Below are positions 51,415 through 64,000 of a stretch of 64,000 nucleotides of DNA, piece by piece. The notes under the pieces were generated by a model that was given only the letters and a program-made list of their open reading frames with translations, ran no database searches and was not told the origin of the DNA. A program made the translations under genes and the position numbers. Each line of letters starts with the position of its first letter. Within the stretch, counting starts at the first letter, position 1. This DNA comes from Cordia subcordata (lineage: Eukaryota; Streptophyta; Magnoliopsida; Boraginales; Cordiaceae). The stretch covers positions 24,468,001 to 24,532,000 of the forward strand of contig JAPTOF010000003.1 in the NCBI GenBank assembly GCA_028554755.1, in the 5' to 3' direction.

Positions 51415-54400
51415 ATGTCAGCCCCCGGAAGCGTCGAAGAGAACGGCGACGTGCCGGCGCAGCAGTCGTCGGCGTTGATCTTTCTGGGCACCGGGTGCTC
51501 GAGCTGTGTTCCCAACGCCATGTGCTTGATCAAGCCCTCCGATCCTCCTTGTCAAGTCTGCTCCCAATCCTTGTCCATACCCCCCGAACAGAATCCTAAT
51601 TACAGGTCCCTTTTTCGTGTTCTCAAATGATGTTTTTTTTAGAGGTTTTATTGGTTTTTTAATATTCTGCATTATTTGGTGATTGATGCAGAGAAAAGTT
51701 GTTTTCTCTTTTGATTTATTAAAATGGTGACAATGAGATTTGAATCCAGGGGCTTTTTGTTGATCTGGTTTCGAATGATATGTATATATATCACCTCGTT
51801 TAAAGATTGAGCTCTAAAACGGGCATTTATTTTATTTTATTTTATTTTTTTAATTTTCGTTTGACGAAATGTAATAGAACAATTCAAGGGCCTTTGCTAT
51901 TCTCTTTGTTTAGATATTACATGCACACGATACATTGCTCCTGTTATGGCGACGCTACATTGGAACTTCATGAAAAGCTTGTGATCTTTTTTTCCTCTTT
52001 TTGGGTTATAGTAAAGGATAAATCACCTTTTCTTTTTGTTTTCGTTATCGTATGAAAATTTCCAAGGATGAGCGGAATTGATTTTTTTTTTTCTCTCTTT
52101 TGGCTTGATGCGAATGTTAAGAGACGCATGCAACAAAAATATATGAAATGCTAAAAATATTTGCATTTACTTTGTGTCAAATTGATTGTGGTTCAAATAA
52201 ACTCCTCATTGGGATAATTTTATACACTTTGGTGTTCTAATCTATTAATGCTTTGTCATCATGTTTAAAATTTTTTCACTCTTTCAATCCGGGAAGAACT
52301 AAAAGTAGACATTAACTTTGTGATGGACTGGATGTATCTGAACTATTTTCCTTTTTCTATCGATTTATGTTAATCATGTCTCATAGTAAATTTGTGATTT
52401 ATGCATATGCAGGGGCAATACTTCTCTTCTGATAGATTATTTCCAAGGCAATGGTGAACATAAATATATATTGATAGATGTTGGGAAGACATTCCGGGAG
52501 GCAGTACTTAGGTGGTTTACTTATCATAGAATTCCACAAGTTGATTCTGTAAGTTTTTTTTTTTCTCTTTCTCTATCTTCTCCACAATTATTAATTGCAG
52601 ATTAAGAGTCTCAATTCTATTCAGTCTCAATATGGTATGGGAAAAAGCTGATATTTAGTGTGTGCTTTACATTCTGAACTGTCAAAAGGAGTAGCTGATA
52701 TTATGCCTCATTCCCAGATTGTTTTGACTCATGAACATGCTGATGCTATTCTTGGTCTCGATGATATACGTGCAGTGCAACCATATAGTGCAACGAATGA
52801 CATTGATCCTACTCCTATTTACCTCACTCAGCACACAATGGATAGGTACAATTTTTAATCTAATGTTTTGGCTGAGTGAAATTCTGCATCTAATGATTTA
52901 TATTAGAGAAAATTGCCACAATCTATCAGTTTCATTTTCTGTTGCAAGTTCAACAATTGGTTGTATTGATGTTCCAATAAGAACAATTTACTGGCTTTTG
53001 GAATAGTGAACATCAATTATGGAAATTTTACTGTCTTATATGCTGTTGGCTTTTCTTTAAATTCTAGACCTGAATAATCTATTTTTCCTTGTGGGCTTAT
53101 GTACAGTCAATGTTACTTTGTCAGTTGTTTATTCCACGTTGCTTGATACTTGTCATCTTATTTCTTTGAGGCAGCCTTGCAGTGAAATTCTCTTACTTGG
53201 TTCAGAAAAAACTCAAGCCTGGCCAGGAAATTAGACGTGTAGCACAACTTGACTTCAAGATCATTGAGAATCATTCTGAAAAGCCTTTTGTTGCATCAGG
53301 ACTAGAAGTCACTCCTTTGCCGGTCAGTTTCTCCACTTTGTCTGTCCACTTATGATGTGTCTCTCACTTCTTGTAATATTTTCTCTTGTTTTACCTCTAG
53401 TTTTATCATGCAGGTAATGCATGGGGAGGACTATGTATGCTTAGGCTTTCTTTTTGGTAAAAAATGCCGAGTAGCATATATATCTGATGTTTCACGCTTA
53501 CTTCCAACTACAGAGCATTGTAAGTAATGCACCGTCTCTCTAGTAAGCACTGAGATTTGTTATCACCAAATGTCGCTTTCACAATTTCTCATTGCAACTT
53601 CCTTTCGTTATTAATAGCATTTAAGGATGAAAAAAATGAGCATCATCATGAAACCAATATAACGTGCCTATTTGCTGCAGATACAGCAGTTCTAAGTATT
53701 TACGTTAAAATGTAGCCAGATTTCTGTCGAGCTAGTTTTCGATACACCTAAGGGAAAAATTTTAAACAAACAAAAATAGAAAGAAATGAAAATCATGGTC
53801 TTGGTGTGAGCACCCTCTCCCATATTTTGCACGCTGCTCCATTTGATTGTGCAGTTTGTCCCAAGGAAATGGTAAAAACCAAGTGAGTGAGGCAGAAAGT
53901 CATTAATAGTCTGTTGGTTCAATCATACTACTACAGTTTAAAACTGCTGTGTAAATGGAAGTTTGGGGTTTTGCAGATATTTCAAAAGATCAAGGTCAAC
54001 AATTGGATCTCATTATTTTGGATACGTTATACAAGGTCAATCTTTAACATAATCATATATCTCTACTTCTTCCCAAGATTTTCACCTGCATGTCCTGTTT
54101 TACTTGTGTGTCTAATCTACCCATCTGGAATCTGAATTTGTGAGAATAGCTATTTTACTTCATGCACATACAACCTCAAGTTTGCATACAATCTCAAACA
54201 AATTGAAGGATGTAATGTGCAATGATGTTGAACTGGCCTCTGCATGTGGATTCTACTTATTCTTTCGCCCTATCATTTTTGCTATGAATAACTCTTTTGA
54301 GATGTTTGAAAAGGATTCACCAACAAGATGTAATGTGTTATGGATCATACTATTTAGGTCTTTTGTTACTTTGTGATTCTCTTAATATTTTAAAGCATTT

Positions 54401-55043
54401 ACTAATGACCAAGTTGTTCCAGTTTGAACTCATTAGGAATCATGAAATACGGTATAAAAATCCAATAGTCTTGTGCGTATGCTTAATGGAAGCATTTACT
54501 TTGTGATGCTCTTTTTGCATATTCTATATAAAAGGGTATCATTTTTCTATTTCACCAGTTCTTGCTTCCTACAGTTGTTATATATTTGTTCTTTGTGGTT
54601 TATAAGCCCTTTCTCTTCTTCCTATTTTATGTTCTTGATTTCCTAATTTCAATTATTGCAGAAAGGCTCTCATAATACTCACTTTTGCTTTCCTCAGGTT
54701 TGTTTATTTCTAGTTGCTTTATCTATATAATTTGATTTTCAAGCTTTTCATTCTGGAAATATTTTATTGTGGTAAAACTGCAACAAGCTTTGTTCAGACT
54801 CTTGATGCTGTGAAGAGGCTATGTCCCAAGAGAGCTTTGTTAATTGGAATGACCCATGAGTTTGATCACCACAAGGACAATGAATTTCTTAGGGAATGGT
54901 CTAGCAGGTAAAATTGCTATCCATTTTATATTGCATAGTCCTTCAAGTAGATTGCCTCATCTTGCTTTGCGTTTTGTGCTTCTAGGGAAGGAATTCCAGT
55001 TCAGCTTGCACATGATGGATTGAGAATCCCTGTAGACCTTTAA
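51415..55043 (+). CDS. Metallo-beta-lactamase-fold hydrolase (PhnP-like), 323 aa
   Basis: A metallo-hydrolase/oxidoreductase of the beta-lactamase fold, nearest in layout to PhnP-type phosphodiesterases; the substrate is unknown. Exons: 51415-51605, 52413-52548, 52718-52845, 53175-53322, 53414-53519, 53977-54035, 54662-54697, 54798-54907, 54986-55043; 972 nt, in frame. It opens with FLGTGCSSCVPNAMC, a Cys cluster (28, 31, 36, 45, 48) comparable to the structural zinc site of PhnP. The metal motif is LTHEHADAILGLDD (112-125), ending in Ala where classical HxHxDH has His. Later ligand candidates are VMHGEDYVCLGF, AYISDVSRL and GMTHEFDHHKD. There is no obvious targeting peptide, so it is probably cytosolic. 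I recall Arabidopsis At1g30300 as the likely orthologue. A GTAAAG follows the stop within four bases. Confidence 0.93.
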
Positions 55044-57445
55044 ACGGTAAAGCTTAATTTTACATGTTCTCTTGCTTAGTCAAATTGATTACACATGAGC
55101 GCGTCTTTGTTTAAAGGCTTCATATATGCCCCCAGAGAATTATTGTAGCCAATTTTGGCCAGTGTATTGCATTAAAAGGCTTGGATCAGTTTCTATTGCA
55201 CTGAGGTTTTCCAGTTAAAAAATAATCAACATAGAAGAAAGTTTAGTGATGACACAATCTATGATGCAATATCATCAGAAAGAATTTTCTGTTTCTGAAA
55301 TATGCTGTTAATCAAAACTCCAATAATGCGCAGTGATTTGTTGACTAATACTTTTACCAAGATAATATTGCACTCTCAAATGATTCGGAATAATTAATAC
55401 TTATTTGAACACTTACACATCATGGTCCATTAATACTGGATATGAAGTTTATCACCATCCAATGACCGTTCTCATGGTAAGGGCATGAAATCATTTCACC
55501 ATGTCTTAGTTGTTTTATTAACTTTTTTTGAGTTACTCCTCTGTATTTTTCTTTAATCAGGCAACCTCTGAGGGAGTAGGAACAACTTTATATTGATAAG
55601 ATAGGATGGAGGATGTTATGAAAAAGAAAACCGGTAGACATCATTTGAAAGTAACACATACTGATTGCTGAAGTGGGCTGAGGAAAAAAAATATTGGAAG
55701 TGCTAAAGGAAAGCACCAAAAACTGAAAATAGACAGTAATAGCTTGGGGGGATGTTAGTAGCTCAGAATGATCTGCCGCATGTGTTCTATCAGTAAATAG
55801 GAAGGTCAAGGAAGCATACAAAAGAATATCAAGAATGGGAAGGTTTTTGGACTGTATATTCTTATGTGGAGGTGCATATGCGAGAAGGCATAATAAGAAA
55901 TCCCTGATGCTTAGCTGCTGGTGTGTTTTTTGACACCCATTTACAAGAACAAGAAAGGAATATTCAAAGACACCAAACATTTTACTGTGTTAATGATATA
56001 CCAAAATCCATGGATCAAAGTCGTTGCGTTTGAATAGTCACAATTGGTTTTAAGTGCTGTGCAAGTTCTGTTCAGCTCTATTCTTTCTTGGTGTCATTCT
56101 CCATTTTGAGAGGCATGCTTTAAGGAGGATGTAACTTTCAAATAAGTTTATTGACTTCTTAATGTATTCTATGTAGTCAGTTAAAAATCTCATCTTATGA
56201 TTGAACCCAGGTGGGAACTTTTAACTAAGGAAAGCAGAGGCTGGAGGGGGCAAAATGCTTCCTCTTCTTAAATGGCATTTGGAATGTTAAAGTAGTATTT
56301 GGATTATTAAAGGTCTTTGGGAATCTGAGGTGCCATGGGAAACTATTTTGGAAGAATGTGCATACATACAGAATTCTGATATAATATTTGAGAATAAGTC
56401 TCTTTATTGCATGGACAGCCCTCTAAATTAGGTCTCTATACTGGACTTGCATTCTTGGTGTCATTCTCCATTTGAGAGACATGCTTTGAACAGGATGTAA
56501 CTTTCAGATAAGTTTATTGGACTTCTTAATGTATTTTTGTAGTCGGTTAATATCTCATCTTATAATATAGTTAGAAATCGATTGCATCGACAATGATCTA
56601 AATTGGATCCCTATAGGGAACTTGCATTCTGTTACAGTACATTGTGATATCATATCTTCTTGTACGAACAAATTGCATATTCCTTGTGAAGGTTTTCATC
56701 TCTGCAATTGTTTTTCCAAAATCTCCTGACAGGTTGGTGATGACAGAGAATTTCCCAAAATGTTGGAAGAGAAGGGAGCATAAGGATCTTTCTTTCAGCA
56801 GCTCCAAATTACGGCTTATGGAGTTAGGAAAGATACTGCATAGTTGAATGGGGAGCATATCTTGCAGCACCGATTGTTATGCTCGTTGCAATAAAACTTT
56901 ACAATATGCTTCCTTCAAATATATTGTAATATTCCATTATTCTGGAGAACAGAGACCCCCATTCCCCCCAATAACAGAGTATAGAGTCTTGGGGGTTCTA
57001 TTTTACTTCCCTGTTTTTCCCTCATCATGATATTTGTTTTGGAGCATCTTTAAGGTGTGATCCCTGGCAGCCATGTGGAAGAAAAAATAACAAATGATCA
57101 TCTTGTTCAACTCTATTCTATGCCATGACCAAAAAGAGGAAAAAAGAGCTCTAGCCTCTGAGAATAATCATAGGTAAGAAAGCCGGCTGATTCAAACAGA
57201 TATAACATGATAATCGTGCTTCCTGTCTAAATAGAAAGTATCCTCAATGTGCTCAGTAAGCTACATCTGTCAAAAGACTTGAACAAAATAGATAATCTCT
57301 CTAAATTAAACCGCTTTTTTCATGAATATGAGGTTACATAATCAACACAAGGACAGCCTGAGCAGTTGATTCAATCTTTCTGAGACGAACTGGAAACTTC
57401 TATTGCTTTCGTTTCTGAAGCAGAAATCTTCTTCACTCTGCCAAA
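55044..57445. other. Convergent spacer between metallo-hydrolase and ATP11 genes
   Basis: No coding region is supported. It holds both 3' UTRs and a direct repeat of about 120 bp (56083-56203 and 56451-56565). Confidence 0.5.
56083..56565 (+). repeat. Direct repeat of ~120 bp, two copies 368 bp apart
   Basis: Both copies run TTCTTGGTGTCATTCTCCAT, GGATGTAACTTTCA(A/G)ATAAG, CTTCTTAATGTATT, then TAGTC(A/G)GTTAA and ATCTCATCTTAT. Identity looks to be about 85-90 percent by eye. Confidence 0.8.
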
Positions 57446-60123
57446 CTACAAAATGGGCATCTCCAGTGCTTGCAAAACATCCTTGAACTCGAAATCACGT
57501 GCTTCTTTGTTGAAACATTCTACTAGTTTGTACCTGACATCATTCAGGTAAAAGGACTGAGCAGTCTCCAGTAGCCATTTTGCCTCCGAATCACTGAGCT
57601 TGCTTGTGAACACAACATCCCCCCTAATTAGAACCAAATCCTTGCTTTCTGCAAATTCGGTATAATAAGTAATGGTGAAATAGGGAGCAGCTTGAGTTCC
57701 TTTTGCCTTGTAATCTTCAAGACCGGTAAACATAATGTATGGCATCTGCACTGCATGGAAGGTTTGAATAAAAATTACACAAACTAAAATAAGCTTTTAA
57801 ATGATAAGATATCCAAAAGATGGAAAGTGGACTACTGAGGAATTGGGAGGGAGGCATTTGTTACAAAATTATTAGAACAGGCAAGAGATAGTAACATGAT
57901 GACCAGCCTATGGTTACATCTTCGAGCCCTGATACCTCCAATGGAAAATTTTCCTCTTAATAGCATATGTTCTTCCCTAAATTTCTCTCTGACCAAGGTC
58001 TAGCTAGATAATGTAAGCAGTATTAGCCTCTCTCTCTCTGGGTATGGTATATCCATTCCAGCTGCTCAAAATTCACTTTTGATCAACATTTCAAACTCGG
58101 TTGTTTCACTCAAAAGAAAAAAGAAAAAGAATAATTGGTTGATATCCTCAATTGTGGAATTATATGGTAAGGACTACCAACCTTGCTGCAGGAGAACAAT
58201 GAAGATATACGCACAATTTAAGTCATGTGGAGGTGGCTGTATACTTAAACAATAGGTCTCGCACTAGAGAATCCCAGCCATTAGAAATTTCAGGAAAAGG
58301 AAAAGAGACTGATAATTGCAACTTGAAAGCAGGAGTAAGCAGAATGGGGGAAGATGACTAATAACAATTTGAAGTTCATCAATTGTACATGAGAACGATG
58401 ACATAATAACACAAACAGTTGATTCGTGATGCTATACTGAGAGAACGCTGCTGATCAAGCAAAAAATTGAATTAGAAAAGAAAAAAAAGGTAATAGAACT
58501 TAGAATTGTCATTTTCATAGATCTGTGGATTGGACTGCACTCTGCAGCCAATATGAGCTCCCCAACAAAAGGAGGGAAAACAAATAAGGTGAAAGAGTTT
58601 TGATTGAGATAGGCCAAGGAAAAGGCCAAGCAAACGAAATGCTTTCAAGCTTTTCCAGCATGTCTGATGCAGAAGAAGCACAAAGCACTGAAAGAAAATG
58701 GGAAGCCCAAGGAGAAGGTGATTTACGAAAATGAAGTCCAATTACCCCGTTCTTTCCGATAAAATCTTTTACTACTAAGATATATTCTCAAAGCAACATT
58801 CATAATGAAGCTGCAGGAACAAATTGAGGAATTAAGAGACCAGCCCCAAGGTCGCCACACACAAATGCAGCACAAATAAGTGAAAATTCCACTAGAAGTT
58901 GATGTGGTTGAGTGACTTGAGTCACTGAAGCAGCTAAGTGCCAACATATGCTTACATCACATTAAATAACTACCAACCTTTACTACACTCTTTTAGATAC
59001 CTAAGTTCACTACCAATGCCAAACCTGATCTTAGGCAATTATCAATAGATACAAAACAGAATGTCGGCCTTAATCATAAGTCATGCAATAGACAAATATA
59101 GACTCTCTTATTTAACGGATGCTTTAATACCTTATAATTAAATGATTTAATGTTCGTTGCTACAGTATATTTAAATATTCTAATGTAGACTCAACAAATA
59201 GATCCAGCAAGGAAAGATAGCAATACTTGAAATGCACAACATAATCAGGTTTTCAGCAAGGCGCAATCTTGAAATGTTTGGATAAATATCTTCTGATAAA
59301 AAGAGAAGAAGGTCTGACCTTGAACAAACATCGTCGTGTAACCACTTCCTTTCCATAATGGAATCACAAAATGCCGGCTACAAGGAGAATAGAATATATA
59401 CGTCAACAAGAAGAGGTAAAGAGATGTATTACAAGAGAAAAGCCAGATAGAGAGATTACCAAGTTGCAGCTCTTTCCTTCAACAGATGGTATAACTTTGT
59501 TTTCATTGATGCCCCAATATGACCTCTTCCCAAATGATACTAACCAGACAAGCCCACATGAAAGAATAAGACTATATATCATGAAACTCAAAGGCAATCA
59601 ATCAAATCCTACTAGGGAGATTTCTATGCATAATAAGTGACCATGAGCTTCTCCTAAAATGACACAATCTTCATCAGCATGACAAACCTTAATGGTTGCA
59701 GCATTCAAACACAATGATATTATGATCCATTTAGAATGTAACATTGCCTTTACCAAAATCACATATTTTACTATGAATATTAAGCCAGAAGAGTTCGTTA
59801 GTCAAGTCAGAAGAGATTACATCATCCCAAACATCAGCAAGTTCCTCAGGGGATTTCTTCTTCGCCCTCTCGATGTCAATAATAGATCCCAAGCTCTTGG
59901 CTTGCAATGGTGTGAAACCAGTAGCAAACTTCGTCGTCCTAACTGAACCAAGTGAACCCCATTTCACAAAATTTCCAGGAAACTCAGGTTTTGTCAGCTT
60001 ATTGAGATTTCTCTGCACAGTTAAGGTCATATAATGATATCTTCCAGCAGAAGAAGAACATGAACCATTCACATAACGAGCTGTCAATGCAGACAGCGCC
60101 CTCCTTGAGATTCTTGTTAGCAT
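57446..60123 (-). CDS. ATP11: ATP11-type mitochondrial F1-ATPase assembly factor, 248 aa
   Basis: A chaperone that in yeast and mammals binds free F1 beta subunits in the mitochondrial matrix during ATP synthase assembly. Exons in transcript order: 60123-59821, 59539-59460, 59377-59319, 57750-57446; 747 nt, in frame. The start MLTRISRRALSALTARYVNG is a classic basic, Ser-rich presequence. The domain follows: EFPGNFVKWGSLGSVRTTKF, YHLGRGHIGASMKTKLYHLL, HFVIPLWKGSGYTTMFVQ, GLEDYKAKGTQAAPYF, KDLVLIRGDVVF, LLETAQSFYLNDVRY. The two short middle exons (80 and 59 bp) were found by frame and family match. An acceptor (TTGCTATTGCAG, exon from 60135) just upstream of the ATG implies a 5'-UTR intron. 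At 248 residues it is shorter than the ~320 of animal and fungal proteins, the difference being N-terminal. Confidence 0.93.
57751..59318 (-). other. Large third coding intron of the ATP11 gene
   Basis: The 1.57-kb intron has donor CAAG|GTCAGA and acceptor CCATGCAG|TGCAG. It contains no recognisable element; the minus-strand frames at 58432-58947 are not conserved-looking. Confidence 0.7.
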
Positions 60124-61022
60124 TTTGTTTCCTATCTGCAATAGCAACAACCCAGTAAATTAAAAACAAAAAAGCTCAACGAGAATGTTTCTTTTCATTT
60201 GCTCGATAGAGGTGTGGCAGAGAGTCTTGCAAGAAAGTAAAGGAATTCCACTTTGACCTTTCAAGTCTTAAAAATACACTCTTTTCAAAGTTCCAAGTTA
60301 AGATTGAGCTTCATTTATTTAGCAATCCTATGCAAATCAATGGCGTCCCAGTCAGCTTATGCGCAACAAAAATAATCTATATCTAAGTTACCTTCTCGCG
60401 AGAATGCAAGACAAGGATGCAGACGATTACGTACATACATTTTACAAGTGAGTTTCAGCCTTGAGGCGTAGCATGAGCTCTGTTTGCCTCCTCAGGTTAG
60501 ATTGGTATCCTTATCAGCTTATACACAATTCAAACTAATCTATGTCTAGGTCCAAAGTAGAAGTACATGATCAACAATCACGGCAAAACTTCAAAAACTA
60601 ACAACTAATTGAAAGAACAATACAATCTGAAATCTTTCAACATTTTTCTTCTTTCCTAAATAGTGCAGTTAACATTTAATTTCACATAAAGACCAAATGG
60701 ATTCACGGCTTAACACAAGCCCAGATGAAGAAAAAGCTTATGCTATAACCCAAATAGTTTCTTTTAAGATTTTAGTCGAACAATTGATGAGCATTGCATC
60801 ATTTATTAGTTTTACAGCTACCCAAAGAGAACACTGATCAAAGAAAACACTAATAGCATAAACCCATAAATTAGAATCATTTTCAAAATTATAATGTGCA
60901 AAATATAGATGACCTGTGAAGAAAAAAATTGTCAAAGTAAGCTACTGCGTGATGAAGCGAGACTCCCCAGGGGCGTTTAAAGATTAAGACGAAACTAAAA
61001 TACGATGTCGTATAGATAGATC
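60124..61022. other. 5' region of the ATP11 gene
   Basis: It should include a 5'-UTR intron and leader exon. A possible donor context CACAG|GTCATC (minus strand, about 60914) is seen but not firm. No other gene is seen. Confidence 0.4.
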
Positions 61023-61030
61023 CTCATGCT

Positions 61031-61949
61031 TAGGGGTGGAAATCGGATCGGATTTTCGGATAATCGGTTTTTTTCGAGTTCGGGTTTTTTTGGGTTTCGG
61101 GTGGAAAAAAATACCCGATCGGGTAGTTAAATAGTAACTATACGGCCGGATATCGGATTTTTCGGATGCCGGGTTTTTCGGATTCGGATGTTTGGATACC
61201 TGACATTTCTATGAAGCTAAAAAATACAAAATTGTTTACTATATATATATATATTTTGCGGTAAGTTAGCAAATACATTCATTGATAGTCAAACTAATTA
61301 CATCCATGTACACAAATAGCACGATGCTCAAAACTAAGCATCGGCTCCAATAAAAGAAAAGAGATTGTTCAAAATGACGATAGACAAATCAACTCTTTTT
61401 AAAATATAAAGATATTTCTATCGTAACTACGAACCAAACAAAAAGGAAAAATTAATAAATATTAACTATACAAATATATTTCCACATTTATCTAACTTAA
61501 ACATAACAAATATTTATGCTAAATTAATGTTACATTTTGTTAATTCTAATTATATTACTCAATTCAGTTGTCTAATTTATTTACAAATAGCTTAATTATG
61601 TTATTAACTTCTCATTACTTTTGTAGAATACTTTTTTTCTCTTTTTTTAATTGTACATTTTAATATTAATGCATTATATAAAATGTGTGTTTATGTATGT
61701 GTTATATTAGAATACTATGATGAATAATTTACTATGGAATGGTGTGTGTATTTTTTTTTTGATTTTTCAGATCGGGTAGGAGTAGGAAAAAACTACCTGA
61801 TCTATTACCCGATATCCGATATTTTTCGGATATCGGATTCAGATATTATCCGAATTCGAAAATTTTGCATTTTTTCCACCCGATCGGGTTCGGATTCGGA
61901 TTCGGATTCGGATTCGGATTCGGGTACCCGATCCAAATTTCCACCCCTA
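61031..61949. mobile_element. Non-autonomous hAT element (919 bp) with target duplication
   Basis: The left end is TAGGGGTGGAAATCGGATCGG and the right end, reversed, TAGGGGTGGAAATTTGGATCGG. Flanks 61023-61030 (ctcatgct) and 61950-61957 (cccatgct) agree at 7 of 8, as expected for hAT. Subterminal DNA is rich in TCGGAT/ATCCGA words, including about five tandem GGATTC units at 61892-61921 and a mirrored set at 61140-61190. The AT-rich centre has no transposase. Confidence 0.88.
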
Positions 61950-61957
61950 CCCATGCT

Positions 61958-64000
61958 AATGCAATGGCTTCATGTACCTACATTTTCTGAAATTGTAGTT
62001 TGGCCCCGGGAGTATATGCACAATTTGATGATGCCTCTAAAGTCGTGGATTTAAGAAATCACATTGCTAGGCAAAGCGCCCTCATTAAATTGGTCTCTAT
62101 TGTTTTATAGTACTTAAAATTAGTCATTAATATTTCATAACATAATTAAACTAGTCTCTAATATATAGTTTTTAAACAAAGATAGTCAATTTTATTCATA
62201 TTATTTGAAAAACATTCATATTATTAATGTTACTAATTCTGTCAAGTATAAATCTTTCATAATGAAAGCAAAAAGGGATAACACGAGTTATTTTTCCCTT
62301 TCTTCAATTAGAAATATCGTCTATCCCATTCCCTACATATAATATTGGAGTAAATTGAGAAAATGTTTAGGTTGTGAGTATTAATTTATTAACTATGAGT
62401 AAATTGCTATGGATCACTCTTTTGATTTTTTATAAGTGTATGCTCTCATAAAATAAAAAACCCTCCTCATAATCTCCTTGTTTTCATATTCACTGGAAAT
62501 AGGATGATGGTTGTTTAGACGAAGAAAGACATATACTTATTTTCAATAGTTACAGAAGAATTATGAAAAAAAAAAAATATACCCCAAAATGGTGGTTTGG
62601 AAAATAATAGGAGAATACAGAGCAATTTATCCTTTAACTACGCTACTCATTCTTTAATTTTTAACAGACTTTTAGGACAAGAACTAGTTAAAGATAAATT
62701 TCCAAGCCATTATAATGCTTATGATGAAGGACTCATCTTTCTTTTCTTTTTACACCTCCCCTCCCCTTTCTTGAGTTTTCAGAAATGACCTTGATCCATA
62801 ATATCCAACTTTTCCAGCAAAGTTCTATCTTCCATCAAAATAAATATATTTCGCCAGCTCAAGCTTCTAGTGACTCTTGTAGCTTAATTCAAATTTCTTT
62901 GTGTGCCAAACAACAACTTACGAAGAGAGAAGAATCCTCTTGAAGATCTGCTGTGGGATAAAATAATGTCTAAAATGTGGAAATTTCTTAAAATAGAAAA
63001 TGGTCAAATGCAGCATATGCACTAGCAGATAAGGAGCAAATTCCGGAGGCATTGTTTGAAAGAAAAAGAAAATAGCTGTTTCACTAAGGGATGGTTTGAA
63101 TTGACTATTTTTTCATGAAAAATTAATTCTTTTTGAAAGAAAAAAGGCAAATCCTTTTTGCATAAGTGCTTGGATTAGATTAAAAAAAAATGAAGCTCTA
63201 AAAAAATTAATCTCAAATTTTTTCATTAGTCAAAAAATTGAACTTTTTTAAAATGTACATTTAAAAAAAAAAAAAAGGCCTATCTAAACTAGTTCTAAAA
63301 CAGTTTGAAGATCCCTTTAACTCTGGCCTTAAAAAATGTGGTCCTGGTCATTCTGTTGAAAAAGAAAAGGTAGAAGCAAAGAAAATGTCATCTAGTCAAT
63401 ATTGGTATCCTCTTCTTTTTTACTTTTTGGTGTCCAAATATTGGTATCCTCTTACTGCAAAGAATATTGTTAGCGTGGTTGAGTTAAATATTCTTAATTT
63501 TTGACTAGAAGTGTTTTTTTTTTTTAGTTCAAGGTAACTGCCAAATTTTCGATCAAGTGTCCGAGTATGTAAAATTTGTTTAGACAAATTAATCTTATGA
63601 TCTTTCATGTTTCTACTCGGGAAAGAAATATAAAATTGTAATCTATTATACAAAGTCGAAATTTTTTTACTTTTGTCATTTTACATCATGCATGTGATAG
63701 ATGCCACTACAATAGGTACAATCTCATAATAATGCAACGTAAAGTCATTTCCATCCCATCATAGACCAGACGTATTGAATCAGGATTCGAAAAGTCAAAA
63801 AATAAATAAATAAATAAAATAATGTTGTTATTAACGTTTGATTGAATATATATTCAAGCGCAAGGTAATGAAGTGGTCGTCGAAAGCCTAACTAAATTAT
63901 GCATTAATTTTTTCTACGTGTTGAAAACGCCGAAACAAGACTTGGCACATTTCAATTCATTTGACTGGCTGCTTAACTTCTTTGAAATTCAAACCTTACA
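61958..64000. other. Gene-free AT-rich end of window
   Basis: No coding region is supported. 62070-62250 holds AT-rich phrases (TTAAATTGGTCTCTATTG, TTAAACTAGTCTCTAATATA) suggestive of an old two-unit repeat. 63080-63300 has A-rich tracts and a possible element starting GGGATGGTTTGAATTGAC, but its other end does not match well. Confidence 0.5.

Noticed and set aside
55588..55980. 130-codon minus-strand ORF downstream of the metallo-hydrolase
   Set aside because: No recognisable motif, biased composition and no splice partners; most likely chance.
63080..63300. Possible MITE starting GGGATGGTTTGAATTGAC
   Set aside because: The proposed right end (reversed GAACTAGTTTAGATAGGCC) does not match and no target duplication was found.

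Overview
This is nuclear DNA of a flowering plant, almost certainly a core eudicot. All seven genes have plant orthologues, most are split by short GT-AG introns, spacers are AT-rich, and the transposon families (hAT, MULE, PIF/Harbinger, TRIM, copia-type LTR, LINE, Helitron-like) are those of plants. The sequence does not let me name the species.

Layout. 1-13.5 kb is a gene-free repeat zone: a decayed hAT transposon with a broken transposase (1-3505), a probable solo LTR (5518-7080), a non-autonomous hAT (7850-8693), an LTR-like remnant with a minisatellite (about 11.0-11.5 kb) and a Harbinger MITE (12354-12804). 13.7-33.0 kb holds three plus-strand genes: a CBL-interacting kinase of the CIPK23 type (15 coding exons), a one-exon plastid-type mTERF protein, and a mitochondrial-type solanesyl/polyprenyl diphosphate synthase (12 exons). 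33-38 kb is AT-rich repeat relics. 38.1-47.1 kb holds two minus-strand genes, a C-terminal J-domain (auxilin-like) protein and an intronless P-class PPR protein, separated by a MULE-type element with a C-rich core. 47.2-51.4 kb is a transposon graveyard (hAT end, Helitron-like ends, LINE relic). 51.4-55.0 kb is a metallo-beta-lactamase-fold hydrolase on the plus strand. It converges on an ATP11-type F1-ATPase assembly factor on the minus strand (57.4-60.1 kb). A clean hAT MITE lies upstream of that gene (61031-61949), and no gene is visible after it.

The genes do not form one pathway. Their order is still informative: CIPK23, J-domain protein, PPR protein and metallo-hydrolase appear to match four consecutive Arabidopsis chromosome 1 loci. 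mTERF, polyprenyl synthase and ATP11 match chromosome 2 loci. The window looks like an ancestral block that was split between duplicated segments in Arabidopsis. That comparison is from memory and needs checking.

I found no convincing new biological system. The best second looks are a miniature LTR retrotransposon in a CIPK23 intron, a six-copy ~116-bp tandem repeat in intron 1 of the synthase gene, the C-rich palindrome inside the MULE, and an altered metal motif in the hydrolase. Exon borders were assigned by hand from reading frame, splice dinucleotides and recalled family sequence; every assembled coding sequence closes in frame.
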